64,000 nucleotides of DNA. Origin: Pleurodeles waltl. Lineage: Eukaryota > Chordata > Amphibia > Caudata > Salamandridae. Below the pieces are notes generated by a model. The model was not told the DNA's origin, ran no database searches, and worked only from the letters and a program-made list of their open reading frames with translations. The stretch's first letter is position 1; every line of letters begins with the position of its first letter. A program made the translations under genes and the position numbers. Shown here piece after piece: positions 35,415 to 44,391 of the stretch. The DNA lies in assembly GCF_031143425.1 (NCBI RefSeq), contig NC_090442.1:425647776-425711775 (forward strand). The letters run 5' to 3'.

Positions 35415-36332
35415 ATGGATAATACAGTGGCGGCTGCTGCAGATCCGGAGCAATCTCTGTTAACCACGATTCAGCAACAAGCCCAGGAGTTGCAACAACT
35501 ACGTAATGAAAATGCTGCGTTACGACAGGCTTTGGCCCTCCGCACCAGTGATGTTCCGACAATCTCCGCTTCTACCCCTTGTTTCTCTGGTGAACCAACC
35601 AAGCTTCGCGAGTTCTTGGATGCCTTAACGGTGTATTTCGCCTTCCGACCTACTCAATTCTCCCACGACAGGACCAAGGTGGGTTATCTTATCAGTGCCT
35701 TATCCGGCCCAGCCTTGGCCTGGGCAACCCCGATGGTGTCCTCCGACGACCCTGTATTGTCAGACTATTCCGCCTTTGTGAGTCGCTTCAAAAAAATGTT
35801 TAGCCGTCCTGGATTGGAAGCCTCCGCTGAAGAAGCCTTGTGCGACATCCAACAAGGCTCCCAAGACGTCCTGCAATATATAACCCGTTTTCGTCAGCTG
35901 GCGGCAGAGACCACTTGGGTGGAACGTACTCTGGTAACATTATTTCGTAGAGGACTCAAAGAAGAAATAAAGGATGAACTAGTGCATTCTACCAGAGCGG
36001 AAGATCTTCGTGGCCTGATGGATCAAGCACTGTCCATCGAATATCGTCTTCAGGAACGGAGATCGGAAAAGAAAAGGAGTAGAGGGTTTACCCAACCAAG
36101 TAGCTCCCGTGCATACCTGCAGCGTTCCGAGGAACCTCGCACTCCTGCTAGAGACATCGAAGGGGAACCCATGCAGGTGGATACTACCCGAGGTCCGCTC
36201 TCTGCTAGTGAACGAGAAGACAGACGCAAGAGAGGGTTGTGCCTGTATTGTGGTTCTGCTGGACACATACTCCGTACCTGTCCAGTACGTCCGTCCAGAC
36301 CTTCGGGAAACGCCACCTCCCGTCCTCTGTAA
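35415..36332 (+). CDS. Gypsy Gag polyprotein
   Basis: ATG 35415 in a good context (CACCATGG) opens 305 codons. The open frame extends upstream into the LTR only from a GTG, so I chose the ATG. The protein has an N-terminal coiled-coil-like stretch (QQQAQELQQLRNENAALRQAL), a Gypsy capsid (PCFSGEPTKLREFLDAL, YLISALSGPALAWA, FSRPGLEASAEEALCDI), a basic linker and a CX2CX4HX4C knuckle (CLYCGSAGHILRTC) that binds RNA. It forms the particle. Pol is reached by a -1 shift 21 bases before the stop. The frame is intact. Confidence 0.88.
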   Translation: MDNTVAAAADPEQSLLTTIQQQAQELQQLRNENAALRQALALRTSDVPTISASTPCFSGEPTKLREFLDALTVYFAFRPTQFSHDRTKVGYLISALSGPALAWATPMVSSDDPVLSDYSAFVSRFKKMFSRPGLEASAEEALCDIQQGSQDVLQYITRFRQLAAETTWVERTLVTLFRRGLKEEIKDELVHSTRAEDLRGLMDQALSIEYRLQERRSEKKRSRGFTQPSSSRAYLQRSEEPRTPARDIEGEPMQVDTTRGPLSASEREDRRKRGLCLYCGSAGHILRTCPVRPSRPSGNATSRPL

Positions 36333-36356
36333 GAAGGGAGGGGACGGGATCTACAG
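36305..36356 (+). promoter_or_regulatory. Programmed -1 ribosomal frameshift signal (gag-pol)
   Basis: The slippery heptamer GGGAAAC lies at 36305-36311, positioned G GGA AAC in the gag frame. A 6 nt spacer follows, then an 8 bp stem (TCCCGTCC 36318-36325 with GGACGGGA 36342-36349). The loop word CTGTA (36327-36331) can pair with TACAG (36352-36356), giving an H-type pseudoknot. The gag stop TAA is at 36330-36332. Pol lies in the -1 frame. All coordinates were checked base by base. Confidence 0.8.
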
Positions 36357-39300
36357 CTATACCTTCCATCAGCTCCTTTAATGACAATACAACTGCCTTG
36401 TTCATCTTTCCTGTCCTGTTACAACTTCCTGACGGTCGTCAAGAAAAGACTATGGCATTACTAGACTGTGGTGCTAGTGGTATATACATGGACAAGACAT
36501 GGGCTGCTGCTAACCTAGTTCCTACTCAAGCAAAAGAGGTACCCGAACAGGTACACACTGTGGATGGATCTTTGATATCCTCTGGTCCTGTAGACACCAT
36601 TACCCTGATGTTAAGTCTACAGGTGGGAAACCATCAAGAACACATCTCCTTCGATCTTATTACGTCCCCTAACCATACCATCATTCTTGGAATTCCGTGG
36701 CTCATTCGACATAACCCATATATAAATTGGGTTACCCGGACAGTCTCGTTGTCTTCGCAATTTTGTCACGAGAACTGTTTTACTTCCGACAAGTATTGGT
36801 CTCCGAAAAGATCCTTAGCTACTGAAGGTGCCACTGGTATGTCCATTAATACGGTCCAAGGGGTCCCAGACCACTATTTGGAGTTTCAGGATATTTTCCA
36901 AAAACCGTCAAAACCTGTGCTACCTCCACATCGAGAATATGATTGTGCAATTCCATTAGAACCCGGCACAATTGTTCCTTTTGGGAGGATGTACTCCCTC
37001 ACGGAACCCGAAAGGGAAGTTCTAAAGGAGTATCTGGACGAAAATATACAGAGTGGTCTTATTGTTCCATCGTCGTCTCCGGCTGGGGCCCCTCTCTTTT
37101 TTGTGCCCAAGAAGACTAAGGATCTTCGTCCGTGCCTGGATTTTCGAGGTCTGAATAAAATCACCATTAAAGATCGTTATCCTTTGCCTCTCATCAGGGA
37201 CATACTGGAAGCAATCAGAGGGGCCCAACGTTTTACTAAATTGGATTTACGAGGAGCCTACCACCTTTTACGCATAAGAGAAGGCGACGAATGGAAGACA
37301 GCATTCAGGACCCCATTTGGCCATTTTGAATATAGGGTTATGCCGTTTGGTCTTACTAACGCCCCGGCAATCTTCCAGAGATTTATGGACTCAGTGTTTT
37401 CAGACCTACTTAATCAGACAGTCGTGATCTACCTAGATGACATTCTTATTTATTCTAGAAATCCTGAACTCCATACTTCCCATGTGAAACAAGTTCTTCA
37501 AAGACTTCGTGATCATCAACTATTTTGCAAACCAGAGAAATGTGAGTTCGACATAACGGAAGTCAAATATCTGGGCTATCATTTAAGTCCCACCGGCATA
37601 GCTATGGACCAAGAAAAGGTACAAGCTATCCTAGAGTGGCCTTCTCCTTCTACCATAAAAGAAACACAATGTTTCCTAGGTTTAGCAAACTTCTATCGAC
37701 AATTCATTCTAGACTTTGCCAGTCAGACTAGCCACATAACTCACACTTTAAAGAAGGACAATTTAAAGAAGGGGTTTGTCTGGACTGAGACTGCTGAAGC
37801 AGCCTTTCAAAGCTTAAAGAGAGCCTTCACCCAAGCCCCCATCTTAAGACATCCAGATACCACCAAGCAATTTATAGTAGTAACTGATGCTTCTGAGAGA
37901 GCCATCGGAGCTGTCTTACTCCAACGACAAGAGGATGATGGCCTTGAACATCCTGTTTTCTATTTGTCTCATATCCTTTCCACAGCTGAACAACATTATT
38001 CCGTACTTGAAAGGGAATTATTGGCTCTGAAAACAGCCTGCCTTGAGTGGAGGCAGTTTCTGATGGGTTCCAAGGAACCATTTGAGGTGAGGACAGACCA
38101 CCGTAATTTACAATGTTTAAGAAATTTTGTATGCCAGAATAGTCGTCAGGCCCGCTGGGCCTTTTTCTTCAGTCAGTACGATTTTTATATTACATATATT
38201 CCAGGATCCCAAAACATTCTGGCTGATGCTCTGTCTCGCCGATATCCAGAGTGTTCTCCTTCCTCATCCCAGTATCTTCTAGAACCCAGTAAGATCATTG
38301 GAGTGGCTCAGTCTTTCCTGGAAGAAGTACAACAAGAATACGCCAACCTATCGGACCATGACATAGAAGAACTAAGACCATTATTGTACAAGAAACAAGG
38401 ATATTTTTATTACCAAGACCTGATATTCCTCCCTACAAACAAGGTGCAAAAGAAAGCATTACAAATGTGCCATGATTCCCCTGTAGCTGGTCACAGAGGC
38501 ATCAAAGCCACACAAGAATTACTTTCACGATTTTTTTTGGTGGCCTACCTGGAAACTGGATGTGGAAAGATACGTTCAGGCCTGTCCTATATGTGCCCAA
38601 GTCAAAATACCTCACACCAGACCGGCAGGATTACTACAACCTTTGCCTGTTCCATCGGCCCCATGGCATACTATCTCTACTGATTTTATGTGTTCGCTCC
38701 CACCATCAGCAGGAAACCGGGTTATCATGGTCACAGTGGATTCTTTCACAAAGATGGCTCATTTCACTGGCCTAAAAAAGCTGCCTACTTCCCAAGAACT
38801 AGGTCAAATATTCATAGATCATGTCTTCCGTCTCCATGGACTTCCACATACCATAATCTCTGATAGAGGACCTCAGTACATCTCCCGATTTTGGAAGCAT
38901 TTTTGTAAAACACTGAATATGAATAGAGCCCTGTCTTCAGGGTTCCATCCTCAGACCAACGGACAGACTGAGCGTCTGAACCAGGGACTAGAGCAATATC
39001 TTCGATGCTTTTGCAATTCTACCCAAAGTAACTGGAGCACTTACCTCTCTTTAGCTGAATTTTCCTACAATAACTCAGTCCATAGTGCCTCCAAGGTCAC
39101 TCCCTTTTTCTGTTCCTATGGTTTTCATCCTACCTCTTTCCCTACTTCTCCACAATCCAACTCTCCTCTACCTGCTATTAACTATTTCTCCAAACGCCTT
39201 CTCCAACTCCATAAACTAATTCGATCTAATTTGTTACATACCAAGAGGTATATGAAGAAGGCTGCAGACAAGAGACGTACAACCAATCCAAATTATCATC

Positions 39301-39920
39301 TGCAAGATAAAGTCTGGCTCTCCTCCAAATTCTTGCCCTCACGTCTCTCTCAAAACAAGTTCACACCTCGTTACTATGGGCCTTTCCGTATTCTCCAGTT
39401 GGTCAATCCTGTCACTGTCCGTCTTCACTTACCCCATACATGGAAGATCCATCCGGTTTTTCATGTTTCTCAGCTTAAACCTTATGTGCCTGATCCTTAC
39501 TCACGTCAGTTTCCTTGTCCACCTCCTGTCCTTGTGAATGATGCTCCTGAATATGAAGTGCAGGAAATCTGGGACTCTCGTCTTTTTCATAAACGACTTC
39601 AGTATCTGATTCATTGGAAGGGTTATCCTCTCAGTGAATGTTCATGGGAAGATGCCTCTTCCGTTCACGCTCCTCTCCTGACTCAACGCTTTCACTGTTT
39701 ATTCCCTCTTAAACCTGGGCCTTCGGGAGGGGGACCTACTGTCGCGCCGCGCGGTGCGGCGCGAGCCGAGAGCTCGACTTCGGCCGGGCGTTCGGCTCGG
39801 GCCGCGCACCGCGTTATTAAGACGCGGCGCGCCCCCAGCCTCTCCTGCGCGTTTCGAGGCCCCAGATTTGCTTGGGGCCTCGTTCTTCCTTCTGCCTTTC
39901 ACTGTTCCAGGGGTCTCTGA
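36312..39920 (+). CDS. Gypsy Pol polyprotein with chromodomain (one frameshift)
   Basis: In order: protease (LLDCGASG near 36460, with Cys where Ser/Thr is usual), RT (LDLRGAYHLLRI, MPFGLTNAPAIFQ, catalytic YLDD at 37430-37441), RNase H (VVTDASERAIGAVL, ERELLALK, RTDHRNL, ILADALSR), integrase zinc part (CHDSPVAGHRG, CPICAQVK), core (TVDSFTKMAHF, IISDRGPQYIS, TNGQTERLNQGLEQY) and a C-terminal chromodomain (YEVQEIWDSR, YLIHWKGYPLSECSWED) ending about 39690. The T8 run at 38531-38538 shifts the frame by one base between RNase H and the integrase core, so this copy encodes two pieces. The frame then runs on through the polypurine tract into the 3' LTR to a stop at 39920. Confidence 0.88.
39723..39736 (+). 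promoter_or_regulatory. Gypsy polypurine tract
   Basis: The purine-rich CGGGAGGGGGAC stretch ends four bases before the 3' LTR at 39740. It would prime plus-strand synthesis. It lies inside the open pol frame. Confidence 0.65.
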
Positions 39921-40516
39921 ACCCTCTTACCTGTTTTTCTTCGTTTCTTGTCCTTTCTTCTGTTTGCAGTCTGTTGTGTGCCTTTCTTTATGTCTTTTCC
40001 TCCTTCCCAGATTCCTGTGCTTTCCCAGCATTCCTTGTTCCCTATTCTCTATGGTTCCTCTACTATTCTGTTCTATATATTGTTTCCCTATCTAAGATGG
40101 TGTCCTTTTACTTCCTGTGGGTCACTTCCTGTTTGTTGGTATATAAGGGCTGTGTTTTTCCTCTTTCCTTGCGCTGCAACACTTTCTGCTCAGTTGGTGT
40201 CTTCGCTCCTGAATTCCTTGCCTTTTGGTTTTGGACTCAGCATTCTGTATTTTCTGATTTTTGCTCCTTTTGGATTCCTGTTTGTTGTTCTTGTTTTTCT
40301 CCAGGACTTTTCCTGTTTGGAGGTTTTTCCCCTTGGAAGGGGTTTTTCCCTCTGGCGCTACTTTCTGAAGGGCACGGTCTGTTCTTGGTGTCTCCATTGC
40401 CTACAGCACCGTGGCTACCAGAAAGAGTCGCCCCTTTTTGGGCCAAAGCCGAACATTGAAGATTCACGCCACCAGATCTGCAAATTCCAGGCGCAAGCAG
40501 CACGTGAGTCGTGACA
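39740..40516 (+). repeat. Gypsy 3' LTR
   Basis: I saw no difference from 34600-35376 over 777 bases. It contains the matching TATA box (40140-40147). It is followed by the ATCAA duplication. Confidence 0.93.
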
Positions 40517-40521
40517 ATCAA

Positions 40522-41357
40522 TGGACAATATTATAATACCAGGCATTGTTTCTGATGATTGGGATGTGAAAACAGTTGACTCTATGTTGACTGAATTACA
40601 GTATTATACTGTATTTGAAAACGAAGATGTTTATCAATCTAAAGAGAATTATGGTGATATGTTTTGCTATAATTATTATGGGCACCATTTCATACATAGA
40701 GCAAGCAACCCCAAAACAGTTTTTATCTATACACAATGGGAACATTGTCCAACTCCACCACAGGCGAGTTCCAAAACTTATTCTGAAAAGTTTACATATT
40801 TTCCAGGGTACAATGTAAGAAATGCTAAGTCATATTATTTTAAAGTACCATCTACTAAAGATATACATATACTATTGACAAATACTAAATTTATATATTC
40901 AGAATCCTTTGTTTCCCGGTTGTCTGTAGAACATTGGCTGAAATCGATTGATGTGAAAAGCGTATGGGGAACTAGTCATAGGCAAATTAGGGGAAATGAA
41001 GCTTTATTCAGAGCATGCCTCATACCTGTACAAATGATGTTCTTAAATGAAACAGTAAACCATACAAGTTGTTTAGGCTTAGCTAAAATAAGGAATTAAA
41101 CATGCCCAGTATACCTGCCCCTGCAAAGTTTTATGAATGGCAAAAATATACAAATGCAACTGAAGATTAGCTCGACAAATGGGTCTAGAATGGTACATTT
41201 AATGTTTCACTGACACGTCCTGGCGGGTGGTTATTGTGGCCAATAGATACCAATGGGTGTCATCAACGTTTTATCAACTCCTAGGGGGACTTTAGAACTA
41301 GTACGCCAGACCCTCGCTATATATCATCAGAACATGTAGGTAAAGTTACAAAATATA
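40522..41357 (+). pseudogene. ERV-B env, surface-subunit segment
   Basis: Directly after the gypsy duplication the env frame continues for about 190 codons (FCYNYYGHHFIHRASNPKTVF, WKS-type tracts with several possible N-glycosylation sites such as NETVNHTS) to a stop at 41097-41099. Decayed sequence follows up to the next insertion. This length of open frame in an otherwise broken gene suggests fairly recent decay. No known receptor-binding fold is recognisable from the sequence alone. Confidence 0.55.
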
Positions 41358-42322
41358 GGCCCTCATTTGAACCTCAGTGGTCTTTTTTCAACACCGCCGA
41401 GGTTCTGCCGGGCCGAAGACCGCCTGTGGTGCTGGTCTCCTGCCCAGCATATTATGACTGCTAGCAGCCCTCCACCCTTTTTCGGATGGAGAGCCACCAG
41501 CAGCCATACTGGCGGTCGGCGGTGAAGTGGCGGCTGCTCCACATCCACTGCCACATCTTCAGAACACCACCCACCGAATCACAACCCAAGATTCGGTGTG
41601 GCAGTGTTCTGGTGACAGGGTGCTGGCGGCGGGGCAGTCCCCCTAGATTCTGTTCCCTCCCGGAGGATCACCGTACCAGGTAAGGTGATTGTCTGTTAGG
41701 GGAGGGGGGTGGGGGTGTTGTGTGTTGTGTGCGTGCATGGGGGTATGCGTGTGGGTGTGTAGAGGGGTTGTGTGAGTGCGTGTATGCATGCAGTGGGTTT
41801 ATAGTGTGTATGGGAAATGTGACGAATATCTGTGTGCATGTATGTGTGCGTGTATGTGTATGAGTGGTGTGAGCGTGCCTGTAGGGGGTATGGGGTGTGT
41901 GTGTGTGTGTGTGTGCATCTGGGGGGTTGGGGGTCCTACCACCTTTGCAAACTGGTAGGGGGGGTCGTGGGTGTTGGGAAAGGACTCTGGGGAGTGGGAG
42001 GGGGAGGCCCCAATCAGTGCCAGGGAATGTATTGCCTGGCACTGATAGTGCCTACCGCTATGGATTTCATGGCGGTACAAAACCCCACGAAATGCATGGC
42101 GGTATGTGGGGTCCTGATAACGCCAGCGGTCTAGTGACGGCTGCTGGGCTGGAGACCGAAGTCTCCAGCCCAGCGGTCATACCACCTTGGCAGTTGGAGT
42201 GTAGAAGTGACAGTTTGGCATGGCAGTAACCGCCATGGCCGTAATTCAATTTTTTTTCCCGCCGGCCTGTTGGCGGTATTACCGACACTTTTACTCCGAC
42301 CGCCAGGGTTGTAATGAGGGCC
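41358..42322 (+). mobile_element. Non-autonomous Harbinger derivative in ERV-B env
   Basis: The ends are GGCCCTCATTTGAACC and, inverted, GGCCCTCATTACAACCCTGG, flanked by ATA at 41355-41357 and 42323-42325. The right end (ACCGCCAACAGGCCGGCGGG, inverted) follows the right end of the 9712-17881 element. The middle has a GT-rich low-complexity tract (41700-41960), the reverse counterpart of the CA-rich tract in the 31201-32154 copy. The two copies therefore lie in opposite orientation. Confidence 0.75.
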
Positions 42323-42325
42323 ATA

Positions 42326-43765
42326 GTGTAGGGAAATTATGCCAGTAATGGTTAAGAACTTCCTCACTAGATGCGGTTAGAGAACACCTCAGTCTCCTGT
42401 CTAATAACACTGACTTACAGGACTTCCTGTTAGGCCCCGTTAAACACCGTAGGAAACGTTTCTTATCTGAAGTATACAATGAAATTTGGAAGCTTTCCCA
42501 ACAAGAAGCAGCTGCCTGGTTACGGCAAATAGACCAGGAAAATTTGAAAATGGCATTAGCTGTTGTGGATAATGGGATTAATACCTTCTCCGACTGGATA
42601 TACACTTTGAATAACATTGTCTCTTCTGCTGTAGAAATTATACAAACAGATATGTCTTCTTTACACCATGGACAGAGTCAGCTAAGGTCCATTAGGCAGT
42701 TGGGTTGGCCACTTCAAACACTGAAGGCGGGCCGCGTTCCCTGGCAGCATGTCAGCGCGAGGGAGATCTTTTCTTCCTTTAATTTAACGTGACAACAACA
42801 ACTAATGGCTAAAATAGAAGCGACTTATGTCATGCTTAGTATTGAGAAATTAGAAAAGTTGCCTTTTACTGTGGCTGAAATACCATCTGATGAGTGGCTA
42901 ATACACAGGGTCATTAATCTGCCTATTTCTACCCTTCATTTCACCTCCTGTTTAAAACAAATTCCGGTAGGCAGATATGAAAGGCTGGGAGGTAGTTACA
43001 TCCATGAGGTGTGGGAGCTCATACAAATGTCTCAGTGGCATGAAAGAAGTCTTTCTTAGAAGTAGTGAATGCAAGACTTCAGTCAGCCGTTCGAAGGTTT
43101 GTAAACAGCTGTCCTTGCACAAGGCATCTAATGCCTCTGCTGCGGACTTAGCTCGTTATCTGAAGGGAGTTCCAGTCCTCTTGATTAGATCTACGTTCCA
43201 GGTGCTTTCAAACGGAAGCTACGTCCTCCTCAATGGTAAAGACTGTTGTAGTATGCAAGCCGGAATAGTTTACGTTATTTCAGTCTCTGTTGTTACATGC
43301 TGCGGGAACTTACTTTTCCCCCCACTAAAATTAAAGAGTTAGCTGACATTTGGCCTCATATTGCTACTTCACATATGAATTTTGACAAGTTAAGCAGACA
43401 CAAGGCTTTACTGTTTCAAAGGCATGTGGCCCTTACATCCGCACGCGAGACCTATGCACTTCAGGTGGCAAGGTCATCAGCAGAAATACAACCCCTTTTA
43501 AATACAAACTTTCCAAGACACTTTGGTGAACTCATGGGACGAATATTTAATGCGTCCAGTACAACTGGAATTGCACATTTTTTTAAGCTGTTTTGGTTTA
43601 ATACCATCAGCAATCCACTTAATATTTTCTAGCATTTTTGGGGGATTTCCGATAACTTTGGCTTTACTAGCTGGCATCTTGCTGTTGCTATTTTTTATGC
43701 GCAATGGCTGTTCCGCCACAACGAGGAGGAATGACGGCGCTCCCATCAGCGCAGCTGTGTCGTAA
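42326..43765 (+). pseudogene. ERV-B env, transmembrane subunit
   Basis: Fragments include a helical segment (QQEAAAWLRQIDQENLKMAL near 42500), LHHGQSQLRSIRQLGWPL, and a membrane anchor (GFPITLALLAGILLLLFFM near 43640-43700) with a short Arg/Asn-rich tail ending at the stop 43763-43765. At least one stop (near 42790) and two frame changes are present. The layout of coiled-coil, Cys-containing region and C-terminal anchor suits a retroviral TM subunit. Confidence 0.55.
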
Positions 43766-44159
43766 ATGCATGATGCAGTATTTTGGAATAACACTCCTGG
43801 AGCAATTGGAGTGTGGCTGGTCTTTGTCATTCAGACCGGTTTTGCATTGTGTGCAGCCCGTGTTTCGGTGCCTCTGGTGCTCTTTCGAACACGCACTGGA
43901 AGTCTGTCTTTCGACGCAGCACTTGCCTACATTGGATGCTGATCTGTTGAAGTTCTCGCTGAGGGTTCATTACCTGACATGCACATTGAGGTTACATTTG
44001 CTACGAGAAGCTACTTATGAGTATGTAGCTCATGACTCATCACTTGGCACAACATGGAATGCCGCCTTGGCTGAGGCTGAGGCTGAGGCTATGGAACACA
44101 TCTGCTCCTTGATCCTTCTTGGCGATGACTTTCCAACTTTAACATCGGACGAAATATAA
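43704..44159 (+). CDS. ERV-B candidate accessory ORF between env and 3' LTR
   Basis: ATG 43704 opens 151 intact codons, overlapping the last 62 bases of env in another frame and ending about 230 bases before the LTR. The product is Cys/His-rich in its first half (CRKC, then HC, CLWC and a following His), which could bind metal. It has a Leu/Ala/Glu-rich helix (AALAEAEAEAMEHI) and an acidic end (LLGDDFPTL). I recognise no family. In spumaviruses this position holds a transcriptional transactivator gene. Any such role here is inference from position and acidic tail only. Confidence 0.4.
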   Translation: MAVPPQRGGMTALPSAQLCRKCMMQYFGITLLEQLECGWSLSFRPVLHCVQPVFRCLWCSFEHALEVCLSTQHLPTLDADLLKFSLRVHYLTCTLRLHLLREATYEYVAHDSSLGTTWNAALAEAEAEAMEHICSLILLGDDFPTLTSDEI

Positions 44160-44391
44160 GATCTCCTGTCCTCTATGGACCCCGAATCAATTGTAACTTT
44201 TCAAAATAGACTTTGTCTTTTAAAATTTGGTTTAATGCCACATGCTCATATTTAAAATCTTCCCTTTACGTGCTCACGTGTCCCTTCGACTTGTCATCAT
44301 TAACATTTCTTTTATATATCTTAGGTTGAGCTCTTAGTAACAATTTATATGTTTTTAGGCTTTAAATCACCTTCAACCGACAAGGGTAGGG
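44160..44391 (+). other. ERV-B 3' untranslated end
   Basis: There is no open frame. The short purine stretch CAAGGGTAGGG just before 44392 is the candidate polypurine tract. Confidence 0.45.

Larger units (their letters stand above)
34600..40516 (+). mobile_element. Chromoviral Ty3/Gypsy element, nearly intact
   Basis: The element is 5917 bp long. It has two 777 bp LTRs (34600-35376, 39740-40516) that appear identical, TG...CA ends and a 5 bp duplication ATCAA (34595-34599, 40517-40521). It encodes gag with a CCHC knuckle and a pol with protease, RT, RNase H, integrase and a C-terminal chromodomain. A consensus -1 frameshift signal joins the two. The only disabling lesion I see is a single-base frame change at a T8 run. 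It inserted into ERV-B env and is probably the youngest element of the window. Confidence 0.93.
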
